NCBI GenBank assembly: GCA_003134555.1
Contig: PLBO01000151.1
Span: 62,001-126,000, forward strand
DNA: 64,000 nt
DNA from: Actinomycetota bacterium
GTDB taxonomy: Bacteria > Actinomycetota > Acidimicrobiia > IMCC26256 > PALSA-610
Direction: 5' to 3'
The notes under the pieces are model-generated. The model saw nothing but the letters and a program-made list of their open reading frames with translations. It was not told where the DNA came from and did not search any database. A program made the translations under genes and the position numbers. This document shows, piece after piece, positions 44,457 to 53,858 of this stretch (positions are counted from its first letter, which is position 1; the number at the start of each line of letters is the position of its first letter).

Positions 44457-45671
44457 GTGGCCGACGCGCAGCCCCCGTCCTCGCCCGAGCAGAGTCCGCC
44501 CGATCTCCGGCGCCTCCTCGCGGCTCTACGCGCTCGAGTAGAAAAGCGGCGCGTCGACGGCGAGTACCCGCCCGGCCTCGAAGCCGAGCTCGACGGGCAC
44601 TTCGAGCGTTTGACGGGCGATCGCCCGCCCACCCCTTCGTTCCTGCTCGCCGAGCTCGAACACGCGCTCGACGACCTCGATCACTTCGAGTATCGCCGTG
44701 ACGCCATCAGCTACGACAGCCGCATACCCGGAGGCTCGGCAATGCACCGGGCAATCGCGAAAGGCGTCGGCCGTCAGATCCAGAGCGTGCTGGAGCAGAC
44801 GCAGGACCAGTCGCACCGGGTCGTCCGCACGATCGCGCTGATGGCGCGCGCGACGAACATGCTTGCCGACGCCTACGACACCCGCGTCATCCAACAGCTC
44901 GACGACCTACAGCTCCATCTCGCGCAGGAGCAGGATCGATTGCAGCAGGTTCTCGCTCGTCTCACCGAGGTCGCGGCGCGCGTCCCGGGCGTGGCCGTCG
45001 ACAGGTGGTACGAGGAAGATGCGTTCAACGCGCACTTCCGGGGGGATCCCGGCGACATCGCCGACCGCTACCGCGACCTCGCCGCGCGCTTCGTGGGCTG
45101 CGATCCGGTCCTCGACATCGGCTTCGGACGCGGGGAGTTCCTCGAGTTGTTGCGCGAGCTCGACGTGGACGCCCGCGGTATAGAAACCGAGCCGCGCCTC
45201 GTCGAGTGGGCACGGTCCAGGGGCTTGCGGGCCGATGTCGGTCGAGCAGTCGAGTACCTGAGCCAGCTCGACGGTGCGAGCCTCGGCGGCCTGGTGATGA
45301 TCCAGGTCATCGAGCACCTCTCGCCGCAGCACGTCATCGACGTCGTGCGGCTGTCCGCGGAGAAGGTACGGCCGGGCGGCCGTGTCGTCATCGAGACCGT
45401 GAACCCCATGTCGCTGTACACGTTCGCCCACGCGTTCTGGGTCGATCCCGATCACGTTCGGCCGGTACACCCGAACTACCTCGGCTTCTTGTTCGCGGAG
45501 GCCGGATTCGCGAACGTCGAGCGAGTCGACCGCTCACCTGTCCCCGCCGACGAGAGTCTCGAGTTGATGCCCGGCGACGACGAGCTCTCCAAGCGTCTCA
45601 ACGCGAACTTCGATCGCATCAACGCGTTGTTGTTCGGCCCGCAGGACTACGCCATCGTCGCAACGCGGTGA
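44457..45671 (+). CDS. Coiled-coil SAM-dependent methyltransferase with N-terminal EYPPG motif
   Basis: 404 aa, GTG at 44457. Residues about 35-60 contain RRVDGEYPPGLEAELDGHF, the motif shared with 39154-40107. Residues about 100-180 are helical and include LHLAQEQDRLQQVLARLTEV, a probable coiled coil. The methyltransferase core (about 195-404) has a full motif I, VLDIGFGRGEFLELL, then ARGIETEPRLVEWA, VIQVIEHLSPQHVIDVV (as MIQVIEHL) and VRPGGRVVIETVNPMS. The stop overlaps the next GTG. Likely modifies the glycan made by the two GT4 enzymes encoded downstream. Confidence 0.85.
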   Translation: MADAQPPSSPEQSPPDLRRLLAALRARVEKRRVDGEYPPGLEAELDGHFERLTGDRPPTPSFLLAELEHALDDLDHFEYRRDAISYDSRIPGGSAMHRAIAKGVGRQIQSVLEQTQDQSHRVVRTIALMARATNMLADAYDTRVIQQLDDLQLHLAQEQDRLQQVLARLTEVAARVPGVAVDRWYEEDAFNAHFRGDPGDIADRYRDLAARFVGCDPVLDIGFGRGEFLELLRELDVDARGIETEPRLVEWARSRGLRADVGRAVEYLSQLDGASLGGLVMIQVIEHLSPQHVIDVVRLSAEKVRPGGRVVIETVNPMSLYTFAHAFWVDPDHVRPVHPNYLGFLFAEAGFANVERVDRSPVPADESLELMPGDDELSKRLNANFDRINALLFGPQDYAIVATR

Positions 45672-46768
45672 GCACCCCGGCGCTGAGCGAGCCGGCCGGC
45701 GTCGGCATCCATCAGGTGCTGGTCGCGGCGTCGCCGGGCGACGCGATCACGAATATGGCACTCGGTGTTCGGCGCCTCCTGCGCCGCGTCGGCCCCTCGG
45801 AGATCTACGCCCGGCACATCGCGCCCGCGCTCCACGAGGATGTACTTCCGCTCGAGACCTACGGGTCGCATCAGCCCTCCGGAAGTGTGCTGATCTTCCA
45901 CGCGTCGATCGGCCAAGCCGAAGTGCACGAGTTCTTGACGTCTCGGCCGGAACCGCTCGTCCTCGTGTATCACAACGTCACGCCGGGTTGGTACTTCGAA
46001 CGATACGACCCCGTGTTCGCGGATCTGCTCGCGCTCGGACGTCGAGAAGTCGAGCGTCTGCGTCCGCGGGTCGTGGGCGCGATCGCCGATTCGCAGTACA
46101 ACGCGCGCGAGCTCGAGGAGATGGGCTACTCGGATGTGCGCGTCGTTCCGCCGATCGTCGATCTTCGGCATCTTTCGACGGTCGAACCGCGCGCGTCGAC
46201 CATGCATCACCTCGCGTCGCTCGATGGCCCGATCCTGCTCTCGGTCGGCCAGCTGATGCCGCACAAGCGTCCCGACTTCCTCGTGGAGATGATGCACATC
46301 GCCGCGACCTACCAAGAGATGGACGGGTATTTGATGCTCGTCGGACATCAGCGACTCGAGCGTTACGCGCGCGCCATACGGGAGCAGGTCCAAGAGCTCA
46401 ACCTTTCCGATGTTCACGTCGTCGGCGCGGTCGACGAGGCCGACCTGGCCGCGATGTTCCGTTCGGCCGACGCGATCGTGACCGCGAGCGAGCACGAAGG
46501 CTTCTGCCTGCCTCTTCTCGAGGCGATGACGTTCGAGACCCCGATCGTCGCCCGCGCCTGCGCCGCGATACCGGAGACCGTCGGCGCCGCCGCGCTCCTG
46601 CTCCCGCCCGATGAGGGTCCGGTGCTCTTCGCCGAGGCGGTCACGGAGTTGCTTTCCAACGAACCCCTGCAGCGAGAGCTGGTTGCCGGTGGAAGGCGCC
46701 GGCTGGCCGAGCTCGAACGCTGCCCGCCGGATGCCGCGCTCGTCGAAGCACTGCTCGAGGTCGTCTGA
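45668..46768 (+). CDS. GT4-family glycosyltransferase (IHQ type)
   Basis: 366 aa, GTG overlapping the upstream stop. GIHQVLVAASPGDAITNMAL, LVLVYHNVTPGWYFERYDP, ADSQYNARELEEMGYSDVRV, ILLSVGQLMPHKRPDFLVEM and the E-x7-E motif within SEHEGFCLPLLEAM. It is the counterpart of the VHQ-type genes 37002-39157: the HQ start, YHNxTP, SxxNxxEL and EHEGFCxPLLEAM segments align. The Lys of the donor site is kept (PHKRPD). Its stop overlaps the next start. Confidence 0.87.
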   Translation: MSTPALSEPAGVGIHQVLVAASPGDAITNMALGVRRLLRRVGPSEIYARHIAPALHEDVLPLETYGSHQPSGSVLIFHASIGQAEVHEFLTSRPEPLVLVYHNVTPGWYFERYDPVFADLLALGRREVERLRPRVVGAIADSQYNARELEEMGYSDVRVVPPIVDLRHLSTVEPRASTMHHLASLDGPILLSVGQLMPHKRPDFLVEMMHIAATYQEMDGYLMLVGHQRLERYARAIREQVQELNLSDVHVVGAVDEADLAAMFRSADAIVTASEHEGFCLPLLEAMTFETPIVARACAAIPETVGAAALLLPPDEGPVLFAEAVTELLSNEPLQRELVAGGRRRLAELERCPPDAALVEALLEVV

Positions 46769-47970
46769 TGCGTCTCCTCTATGTCGTGCAGCGCTATGGC
46801 GACACGATCGCGGGCGGCGCCGAGCAACACTGCCGGGAGATGGCCGAGCGGATGGCCCGGCGCGGCCATCACGTCGAGGTCGCCACCACCTGCGCGAAGT
46901 CGTACGTCGACTGGGCCAACGCGTACGAGCCGGGTGAGTCATTCGTCGGTGGCGTGCTCATACATCGGTTCCGCGTCGCGGCGCCGCGCGAGAGCACACG
47001 GTTCAACGAGCTGAATCGGCGCCTGGTGCGCGGGCGCGGTTCGCGCCCGCTGTTCCTCCAAAAGGAATGGATGCGAGAGCAGGGTCCGTGGTCGCCCGAC
47101 CTGGTCACCTGGCTCGAGCGCGACGCCAAGCGATTCGATTGCGTGATCTGCTTCACGTACCTCTACTGGACGACCTGGGCGGCGCTCGACGCCCTGCGCG
47201 GCCTCGTTCCTTTGGTCCTGCATCCGACCGTGCACGACGAACCGCCATTGCGGCTCTCGTTGTTCGACGAGGTGTTCCACGCACCGGACGCATTCGCACT
47301 TTCGGCACCCGAGGAGCTCGACCTCATTCGCTCGCGGTTCGGCTTCGACCCGCCGTGCGAGGTGGTCGGCATCGGAGTCGAGGTGGGTACGGCGGAACCG
47401 GAACGATTCCGCGCGGCCTACGGACTCGGAGCCAAGCCGTATCTGCTCTACGTCGGCCGCATCGACGAAGGCAAGGGTGCGCTCGCGCTCGTCGACTTCT
47501 TCGTTGCCTACAAAGAACGTCATCCGACCGACGACCTCGCGCTCGTGCTGGTCGGTGACGACCTGATCCAGATTCCCGAACGCGACGACATCGTCGTCAC
47601 CGGGTTCGTCGACTACCAGACTCGCGACGACGCCCTGGCCGGCGCGCTCGCGCTCGCGCAACCGTCGTTCTTCGAGAGCTTCTCGATGATCTTGACCGAA
47701 GCCTTCGCGTTCGCGCGACCCGCGCTCGTGCAAGGCAAGTGCGAGGTGCTCAACGGACACGCGCAGCGCAGCAATGCGGCGATTCCGTACGACAGCTACG
47801 CGGAGTTCGAAAGCGCGGTAGAGATGTTCCGCGACGACCCGGCGCTCGCCGACGCGATGGGCGCCGCCGGACGCGCGTATGTCGAGCGGGAGTACACCTG
47901 GGATGCGGTGCTCGACCGTTACGAGGCCTTGCTCGAACGCACGGCGAGGCTCGTGAAAGACGACGTCTAG
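46768..47970 (+). CDS. GT4-family glycosyltransferase (AGGAE type)
   Basis: 400 aa. MRLLYVVQRYGDTIAGGAEQ, PLVLHPTVHDEPPLRLSLFD, YLLYVGRIDEGKGALALVDF and E-x7-E in ESFSMILTEAF. Paralogue of 35806-36984 on the minus arm. Ends the plus arm methyltransferase-GT4-GT4. Cytoplasmic, no membrane segment. It converges on the nucleotide-sugar dehydrogenase gene with 30 bp between stops. Confidence 0.87.
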   Translation: MRLLYVVQRYGDTIAGGAEQHCREMAERMARRGHHVEVATTCAKSYVDWANAYEPGESFVGGVLIHRFRVAAPRESTRFNELNRRLVRGRGSRPLFLQKEWMREQGPWSPDLVTWLERDAKRFDCVICFTYLYWTTWAALDALRGLVPLVLHPTVHDEPPLRLSLFDEVFHAPDAFALSAPEELDLIRSRFGFDPPCEVVGIGVEVGTAEPERFRAAYGLGAKPYLLYVGRIDEGKGALALVDFFVAYKERHPTDDLALVLVGDDLIQIPERDDIVVTGFVDYQTRDDALAGALALAQPSFFESFSMILTEAFAFARPALVQGKCEVLNGHAQRSNAAIPYDSYAEFESAVEMFRDDPALADAMGAAGRAYVEREYTWDAVLDRYEALLERTARLVKDDV

Positions 47971-48000
47971 ATGTAGAGCGCGGTCGCCCGTGTGGACGGT

Positions 48001-49308
48001 CTACAACGTCTCGCCGCGAAAGCCGGTGCCGCGCAGTCGCCCCCGGGTGTCGAGGACGAGCCGGGCGTGCTCGGCAATGTCGTCGTAAGGCAAGTCGGGA
48101 TGGTCGACGCACAACACGACGAGGTCGGCCGCCGCGATCTCTTCGACCGTGCATTCGACGCGCGGCGTCGGCGGACCGAGGCGGGCGTCGGCCGGGACGT
48201 GCGCGTCGTGCGCGCGCACATCGGCTCCGAGGGCGAGGAGTTGCTCGGCGATGGCCATCGCCGGAGATTCGCGCCAGTCGCTCGTTCCCGGCTTGTAGGC
48301 GAGACCGAGCAACAAGATGCGGGAGCCGTTGACGGCGCGCCGCTCCTTGTTCAGCAGCGAGATGATGCGGCTGACGACGTACTCGGGCATGCCGCGGTTG
48401 ACCTCGTTCGCGAGCTCGACGAAGCGGAAGCGGTGTCCGAGCTGCCGCTCGACCCGCCACGCGAGGTACGAGGGATCGATCGGGAGGCAGTGGCCGCCGA
48501 CCCCTGGCCCCGGTGTGAACCGCATGAAGCCGTACGGCTTGGTTGCGGAGGCGTCGATCGCCGACCAGATGTCGACGCCGAGGTCGCGCGCGAACATCGC
48601 GAGCTCGTTGACGAGGGCGATGTTCACGTGGCGGAATGTGTTCTCGAGCAGTTTGGTGAGCTCGGCTTCGCCGGTCGATGCGACCGGAACGATCTTGTCG
48701 ACGATGCTCTCGTAGAACGCTTCGACTGCCGAGAGCGAATTGGGACCGACGCCCGAGACGACCTTCGGGGTGTTCACGAACGTCCAAATGGTGTTACCGG
48801 GGTCGATCCGCTCCGGCGAGTAACCGATGAAGAAGTCGACCTCGGCCCGCAGCCCCCCGGCTTCGAGAATCGGCCGCAGGAGCTCCTCGGTCGTTCCGGG
48901 GTACGTGGTCGACTCGAGCACCACGAGCGCGCCGGGCGACAGGAAGCGGGCGAGGTCGCGCCCGGCCGCCTCGATGAAGGAGAGGTCGGGGGTTCCTTCG
49001 TCGAGGGGGGTCTGCACGGTGATGACTGCGATATCGAAGTCGCGCAGATCATCGACGTCACACGAGGGCACGTAGCCGGCCCGGAGCGCCTCGGCGAGTT
49101 GGGCGTCGGGGACGTCCTCGACGTACGAACGACCGGCGCGCAACTCGTCGATGCGCGCCGGAGTGACGTCGTAGCCGACGACGGGGAACGCCATCTCCGC
49201 CGCGCGTATCGCGACTGGCAACCCGACGTATCCCTGACCGACCACGACGACCTTGGCCTGACGGTCCTCGATCCGAGACTTCAGCCGGCGCAGCTCCGGC
49301 AGCGTCAT
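48001..49308 (-). CDS. Nucleotide-sugar dehydrogenase (UDP-glucose/GDP-mannose dehydrogenase family)
   Basis: 435 aa, ATG at 49308 overlapping the GT2 stop. Oxidises the C6 hydroxyl of a nucleotide sugar to a uronic acid in two NAD-dependent steps. N-terminal Rossmann VVVVGQGYVGLPVAIRAAE, central ESTTYPGTTEELL, SPERIDPGNT, KLLENTFRHVNIALVNE, the active-site cysteine in GPGVGGHCLPIDPSYLAW, and a C-terminal domain with LLLGLAYKPGTSDWRESP. The sequence resembles the WbpA/VipA (UDP-HexNAc) branch more than glucose enzymes, but the substrate is not certain. It would supply a uronic acid for the polymer. Confidence 0.93.
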   Translation of the reverse strand: MTLPELRRLKSRIEDRQAKVVVVGQGYVGLPVAIRAAEMAFPVVGYDVTPARIDELRAGRSYVEDVPDAQLAEALRAGYVPSCDVDDLRDFDIAVITVQTPLDEGTPDLSFIEAAGRDLARFLSPGALVVLESTTYPGTTEELLRPILEAGGLRAEVDFFIGYSPERIDPGNTIWTFVNTPKVVSGVGPNSLSAVEAFYESIVDKIVPVASTGEAELTKLLENTFRHVNIALVNELAMFARDLGVDIWSAIDASATKPYGFMRFTPGPGVGGHCLPIDPSYLAWRVERQLGHRFRFVELANEVNRGMPEYVVSRIISLLNKERRAVNGSRILLLGLAYKPGTSDWRESPAMAIAEQLLALGADVRAHDAHVPADARLGPPTPRVECTVEEIAAADLVVLCVDHPDLPYDDIAEHARLVLDTRGRLRGTGFRGETL

Positions 49309-50255
49309 GGCCGGCCGGGTTGCGTCTCCGTAGCGACCGGTACCTCGTCGCGGTCGCGCGACACGCGCACGACGAGGTCGGCGAGCAAGCCGATCGCGAA
49401 GACCTGGAAGGCGGCGAAGAGAATGAGCAGCGTGTTCGTCGTGACGCGGAGGTCGTACCGGGTGATGTCGTACACGAGTTTGCCGAGCCCGGCGGCCAAC
49501 AACACGAAGCCGGTCGGAAGGAAGATGCGAAGCGGGTTGTACGAGAGCACCATGCGGACGACCTGGACGCCGTAGCGACGCGTGTCCTTGATCGGGTGGA
49601 ACTTGGATTGACCGGCCCGCTTGCCGTATTCGATGGGGATGTACTTCACCGAGTACCCGCCGGAGAGAAATGTCATGGTCATCGTGGTGACGCACGAGAA
49701 GCCCGGAGGTAGATGGCGAAGGTACTGGCGGGCGACGTCGGTTCGAAACGCGCGGAAGCCGGAGTTGAGATCGGGGATCTTGGTCTTCGTGAGGAAGCTC
49801 GCGAGCCGGCGGATCAACCATTTGGCGGGAACCCGCAGGCTCTTCATGGTGCCCTGCTCGGTCGTGCGCGCGCCGACGACCTGGTCGTACCCGTCGAGCT
49901 CCTTCACGAGCCGAGGAATGGTGTCGTTGGGGTACGTCATGTCGACGTCGGTCCACACGGTGACCCGGCCGCGCGCAGCCGCGGTTCCGGCCTTGCGCGC
50001 CGATCCCGAGCCTCGGTTCTGCAGGAAGCGGATGACGCGCAGGCCGCCGATCGCTTCGGCGGCCGCGCCCGAACCATCCGACGATCCGTCGTCGACGACG
50101 ATAATCTCGTAGTCGTAGTCGGACGCGTTCATGGCAGCCCGAATGCGGTCTACTTCCTGCTTGAGGTGCTCGACCTCGTTGTACACCGGCAGGATGATCG
50201 ACACGTCGAGTTCGGCGCTGGCGGCAGGAGCGCCGAGTGACGCGTGCTCAGTCAT
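49305..50255 (-). CDS. GT2-family polyprenyl-phosphate glycosyltransferase (DPM1/GtrB-like)
   Basis: 316 aa from ATG 50255, which starts just before the conserved VSIILPVYNEVEHLKQEV; a longer reading to 50378 would add a Pro/Arg-rich stretch and is unlikely. GT-A fold with IIVVDDGSSDGSG, the DxD-like WTDVDMTYPNDTI, and LNSGFRAFRTD. Two C-terminal membrane helices (about 225-295). Such enzymes make polyprenyl-phosphate sugars used by GT-C transferases, which fits the GT-C-like gene next door on the opposite strand. Confidence 0.9.
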   Translation of the reverse strand: MTEHASLGAPAASAELDVSIILPVYNEVEHLKQEVDRIRAAMNASDYDYEIIVVDDGSSDGSGAAAEAIGGLRVIRFLQNRGSGSARKAGTAAARGRVTVWTDVDMTYPNDTIPRLVKELDGYDQVVGARTTEQGTMKSLRVPAKWLIRRLASFLTKTKIPDLNSGFRAFRTDVARQYLRHLPPGFSCVTTMTMTFLSGGYSVKYIPIEYGKRAGQSKFHPIKDTRRYGVQVVRMVLSYNPLRIFLPTGFVLLAAGLGKLVYDITRYDLRVTTNTLLILFAAFQVFAIGLLADLVVRVSRDRDEVPVATETQPGRP

Positions 50256-50320
50256 GGACGGCCAGCCTACGCGACGATTTCGCCGGAGGATGGGTTGCGC
50301 AGGTGCGAGAAGGTCTGTCG

Positions 50321-52405
50321 ATGACTCGGGAAGACACTGAGCGCACGGCCGACGACGAGGATTCGGCCGGGAGCTCACCCCCGATCTGGTTGCGATCGTT
50401 CGCCTTGGCTTCGGCAGCGGGCGTCCTGACCTTCGGGTCGGTCGGGTTGCTCCTGGCTGTGAACGGCTGGTACCGGCCCGCGCTGGCCTTTCCGGTCGGT
50501 GCGGTTGTGTGGATCGCGGTGCTCGCGTTGGCGCGGCCTGCGCTCGTGTCCGAGGCGACCGTCTCGCGCGACGCGCACGTATACGCCGCCGTCGGTGTTG
50601 CTGCGATCCTCGCGATCACGGCATGGAACGCGGCGCACGCGTCGCAACATGTTCTGGTCAATCGTGACGGCGGTTCGTACGCCAACACCGCGCGTTGGAT
50701 CGCGCGTGACGGTTCACTGGCTGTGAAGCCGCGCGTCGGTCCGTTCGCGAACCCGCCGACGGTGGGGTTCGAGTCGTTTGCCGTCTATCAGATGCCCGAC
50801 GGAACATTGCAGTTCCAGTTCGCGCATCTCCTCCCGGTCGTAATGGCCGAGGCTTTCGCCATCGGAGGTGACGCCGGCCTCTTCCATGCCCCCGAGGTGC
50901 TCGGCGGGATCGCGTTGCTCGCTTTCTACGTGCTCGCGTGGCGACTCCTTCGCCGTCCCCTCTTCGCGCTCGCGGCCATGCTCGCGCTCGCATTCATCAT
51001 TCCGCAGGTCTCGTTCTCCCGCGATTCGTATTCCGAGATCCCGTCGCAGATCCTGTTGTTCACGGCGCTCTGGCTACTCGTCACGCCGCGGTTCTTGCCA
51101 ACGTGGCGGGTCGCGCTCGCGAGCGGTCTGTTCCTCGGCGCGCTCGAGGCCACGCGAATCGACGCGATCGTCTTTCTGATCGGCGTCCCCGCGCTGTTGG
51201 CCGTCGCGTGGTTGCGCGCCGATCGCGATGTTCGTCGTCGCGCCGTGCTGCCCGCGATCTGCGCGTTCGTCGCCGGGCTGGTTCCCGGTTTGACACTGGG
51301 ATTGATCGACCTCACTCGTCACAGCGGGAAGTACTACGGCGACCTCTCGCACAACGTGCGCACGCTCATCCTGGTCGCGATCGGATCCGCCGTCGTGTGC
51401 GCGATCGCGGTCGCGGCTGGTTCCTGGCCGAACTTGGTTCGCGGCCTGCGCAGACTTCCCTGGCCGGCACTCGCGACCGCGGCCGGGGTGCTGGCCGGGT
51501 GCGCGGGATTCTTCGCTTGGTTCGTACGGCCGCGCATCCAACACTTGCACGGCGCGTCGATCGGGCTCGTCGGCGGTCTCCAGGCCGCCGAGCACGTAGC
51601 CGTCGATCCGACGCGTACCTACTTCGAGCGTTCGTTGGTCTGGATGAGCTGGTACCTCGGGCCGCTCACGCTGGCCGCGGCCATCGTCGCCGCCGCCCTG
51701 CTCGTTCGGCAACTGTTGCTCGGGCGCATGACCAGGGTCATCGGTGTCCTGGTCGTGCTCGCGCCCGGGAGCGTGTTGTATCTCTACAAGGCCGACGCCG
51801 TTCCCGATCACGTATGGGTCACGCGGCGATTCCTCGTCAGCGCGTTCCCGCTGCTGATCCTCCTCGCGCTCGGTCTGGCCGCGGCGTGCGCCGGTACACG
51901 TCTGCGCAATCGGTTCGGCGCCGCACCTCGATTGGCCGCGGTCGCCTTTGCGGTCCTTGCGGTTGCGTATCCGATGTACACGATCGTCGGACTGCGCTCG
52001 ATGACCGATGATCGTGGCTTCCTCGCGGTCGTCCACGACGCGTGCGCCGACGTCGGCGACCATGCTGCCGTGGTCGTGTTGGAGCGAGACGACAAAGATC
52101 TCTTCGACGATTGGATACCGCAGGCTTTGCGGAGTTGGTGCGGCGCCGAGGTGGGTGTCACTCGTGGTCCGGCTCGAGCCGACGCGCTCGGCCGTCTCGC
52201 CCGTGCATGGAAAGCGAGCGGACGGCAGCTCTTCGTCGTTGCCGTGTCGCCCGAAACGGTGCACAAGGTGTTTCCGAAAGCCACGATCACGTCGACGCGT
52301 GTCGGCATCAACACGAAGTTCCTCCGACAGACGTTGACGCACCGGCCCGACTCGTACGCGCGTCAGTCGCTCTCCATGGTGGTCGCGCCGGTCCCGACCG
52401 GATAG
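50321..52405 (+). CDS. GT-C-like polytopic membrane glycosyltransferase
   Basis: 694 aa, ATG at 50321 after a GAGAAGG site. About 12-13 membrane helices up to residue 560, then a soluble C-terminal domain. The first large outside loop holds HVLVNRDGGSYANTARWIAR, where Asp after N-R is the likely GT39/GT83-type catalytic acid. Middle loops contain SFSRDSYSEIPSQ, another acidic site usual in these enzymes. It probably uses a polyprenyl-phosphate sugar made by the adjacent GT2 enzyme. A decayed paralogue follows directly. Confidence 0.8.
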   Translation: MTREDTERTADDEDSAGSSPPIWLRSFALASAAGVLTFGSVGLLLAVNGWYRPALAFPVGAVVWIAVLALARPALVSEATVSRDAHVYAAVGVAAILAITAWNAAHASQHVLVNRDGGSYANTARWIARDGSLAVKPRVGPFANPPTVGFESFAVYQMPDGTLQFQFAHLLPVVMAEAFAIGGDAGLFHAPEVLGGIALLAFYVLAWRLLRRPLFALAAMLALAFIIPQVSFSRDSYSEIPSQILLFTALWLLVTPRFLPTWRVALASGLFLGALEATRIDAIVFLIGVPALLAVAWLRADRDVRRRAVLPAICAFVAGLVPGLTLGLIDLTRHSGKYYGDLSHNVRTLILVAIGSAVVCAIAVAAGSWPNLVRGLRRLPWPALATAAGVLAGCAGFFAWFVRPRIQHLHGASIGLVGGLQAAEHVAVDPTRTYFERSLVWMSWYLGPLTLAAAIVAAALLVRQLLLGRMTRVIGVLVVLAPGSVLYLYKADAVPDHVWVTRRFLVSAFPLLILLALGLAAACAGTRLRNRFGAAPRLAAVAFAVLAVAYPMYTIVGLRSMTDDRGFLAVVHDACADVGDHAAVVVLERDDKDLFDDWIPQALRSWCGAEVGVTRGPARADALGRLARAWKASGRQLFVVAVSPETVHKVFPKATITSTRVGINTKFLRQTLTHRPDSYARQSLSMVVAPVPTG

Positions 52406-52410
52406 CCGGG

Positions 52411-53112
52411 GTGTCCGTGCAGCTGCGCGAGGATCAGTCCTCGATGTCGAGCGGAGCGGAAGACGGGCGGGACGCGCGCGATACGGCCCGCCCGGCTCGT
52501 CCGCTTCCGTCCTGGTTCGTCACCGGTCTCGTCTCGGCGGTCGCGTGGCCTCGGGCGGCGCGCGCCCGCCGACCACGGCGCCGCGCTCGTTGCAGTGGGT
52601 CTGTTCGTCGCGTTCTTCGCCTTCGCGGGCGCGTTCCACTCGGAGCACTTGTTGGCCGACCGCGATCCCGCGATCTATATCGACACCGGACGCTCGATCG
52701 CGCGTACGCATGAGCTGAAGCCGAAGATCCAGCGCGGCGCGTTCACCGACCGCGTCTTCGGAACGACATACGGACGGTACCGGCCGGACTTCTTCCCGAT
52801 GCTTCCGGCCTGCTCGCGATGGGTTGGTCGGTCGGCGGTGATACCGGAATGTTGCTCGTCGGTCCGTTGCTCGGCGCGCTGGGTCTCCTCGCGTGCTACG
52901 CGCTGGCCTCACGCGTCGTGGGCCCGCGCGCCGCATTTGCCACGGCCGTGCCGGACGTCGTGCTGAAGCGTGCGCCCGGTGCCACGATCGTCGGTCACGA
53001 GGTGATCTCCGACGACGACGAACCCGAGCGGGTTTTCGATCGGGCGCCGCGGCGAAACAAGGCGATCCCGGTCGAGATCTGGCTGCTCCAGGTCCCCGCG
53101 AACGGGAGCTGA
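52411..53112 (+). pseudogene. Decayed paralogue of the upstream GT-C-like gene
   Basis: Three reading frames are needed. The start region (from GTG 52411 or ATG 52444) gives PLPSWFVTGLVSAVAW. A different frame gives FHSEHLLADRDPAIYIDTGR (about 52635-52695), the counterpart of HVLVNRDGGSYANTARW in 50321-52405. After an indel near 52802-52810 a third frame gives GDTGMLLVGPLLGALGLLAC, matching GDAGLFHAPEVLGGIALLAF. The text then jumps near 52950 straight to a C-terminal-like soluble tail ending VEIWLLQVPANGS. Two frameshifts and the loss of most helices make it non-functional unless assembly errors are present. Confidence 0.75.
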
Positions 53113-53179
53113 GCAGATGAGTCCTCGAGCCGACGCCGCGAGTTGCCTGCCGTCCGCCACGTGACCTAGACGCTCACCT

Positions 53180-53623
53180 GTGGGGCTCGTGACCGCGTTG
53201 TTGGTGATCGGCATCGCGTGCGCGATCGCGGCGTGGTTCGTCGTACGGGAGGCGGGCCGGATGGCCGCCGAACCGCCGCCGCCGGTGTTCGACCCCGAAG
53301 AGGCATACGAGTGGGTCGTCGAGCACCTGCCCGACGTCGCCGCCGCCACGCTGACGCCCGACGACGTGCGCCGGATTCTCGAGTTCCAGCTCGAGTACTT
53401 CCAACGCAAGGGTGTGACGGGCAACGGCTCGTCGTCGCACCCGCCGGGCGATGTCGTCGTCGGCGGGGCCGAGACCGTCGAATACATCCTCGAACGGGCC
53501 CTGGCCACGGGGGAGGAGTATCTGCCCGAACAGGTGCACGCCGTCATCGAGACGCAGCTCGCGTACCTCCGGGCGATTGGCGCCATCGGACCTCCTGCCG
53601 GCGGCGGCGCCGCGCCCGCGTGA
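53180..53623 (+). CDS. Small membrane-anchored helical protein (147 aa)
   Basis: GTG at 53180. One N-terminal membrane helix (MGLVTALLVIGIACAIAAW), then a Pro-rich spacer (AAEPPPPVFDPEEA), then a soluble helical domain with LTPDDVRRILEFQLEYFQRK and EEYLPEQVHAVIETQLAYLR, which look like two related helix-turn segments. Gly/Ala-rich end. No enzyme motif. Probably displayed on one side of the membrane as a small adaptor. The 67 bp before it hold nothing recognisable, and the ribosome site is weak. Confidence 0.65.
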   Translation: MGLVTALLVIGIACAIAAWFVVREAGRMAAEPPPPVFDPEEAYEWVVEHLPDVAAATLTPDDVRRILEFQLEYFQRKGVTGNGSSSHPPGDVVVGGAETVEYILERALATGEEYLPEQVHAVIETQLAYLRAIGAIGPPAGGGAAPA

Positions 53624-53703
53624 TGAGTCCGCTCGCAAAGAGTTCCACCGGCCGGCCGGATCTGCTACAAATTTGCTACCGGAGAAAGGAGGTGGTCCAT
53701 CAG

Positions 53704-53745
53704 ATGCACGATAAATCTGGGACTTCGGAGGTGCACGGCCGCTAG
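53704..53745 (+). CDS. Possible 13-codon peptide in the ultra-Shine-Dalgarno unit
   Basis: ATG at 53704, 11 nt after AAGGAGG, encodes MHDKSGTSEVHGR and stops at TAG 53743-53745. An in-frame GTG at 53692 would add V-V-H-Q. No similarity is recognised. It could be a leader peptide, because the hairpin partner of the ribosome site lies just after its stop. Coding rests on the ribosome site alone. Confidence 0.3.
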   Translation: MHDKSGTSEVHGR

Positions 53746-53858
53746 GCCGTCGTTCTCGACTGGACCACCTTGCGGAATCCAAACCGCTGCACCACCGTCG
53801 TAGCTGCCGGCAATGGTCCCACTGGCACATAGGCGCGACGGGTCCGAATCAGTCGAAC

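Noticed and set aside
53645-53661. CCGGCCGGCCGG palindrome as an operator
   Set aside because: Simple GC-rich palindromes are expected by chance at this base composition; it has no second copy near a related gene.
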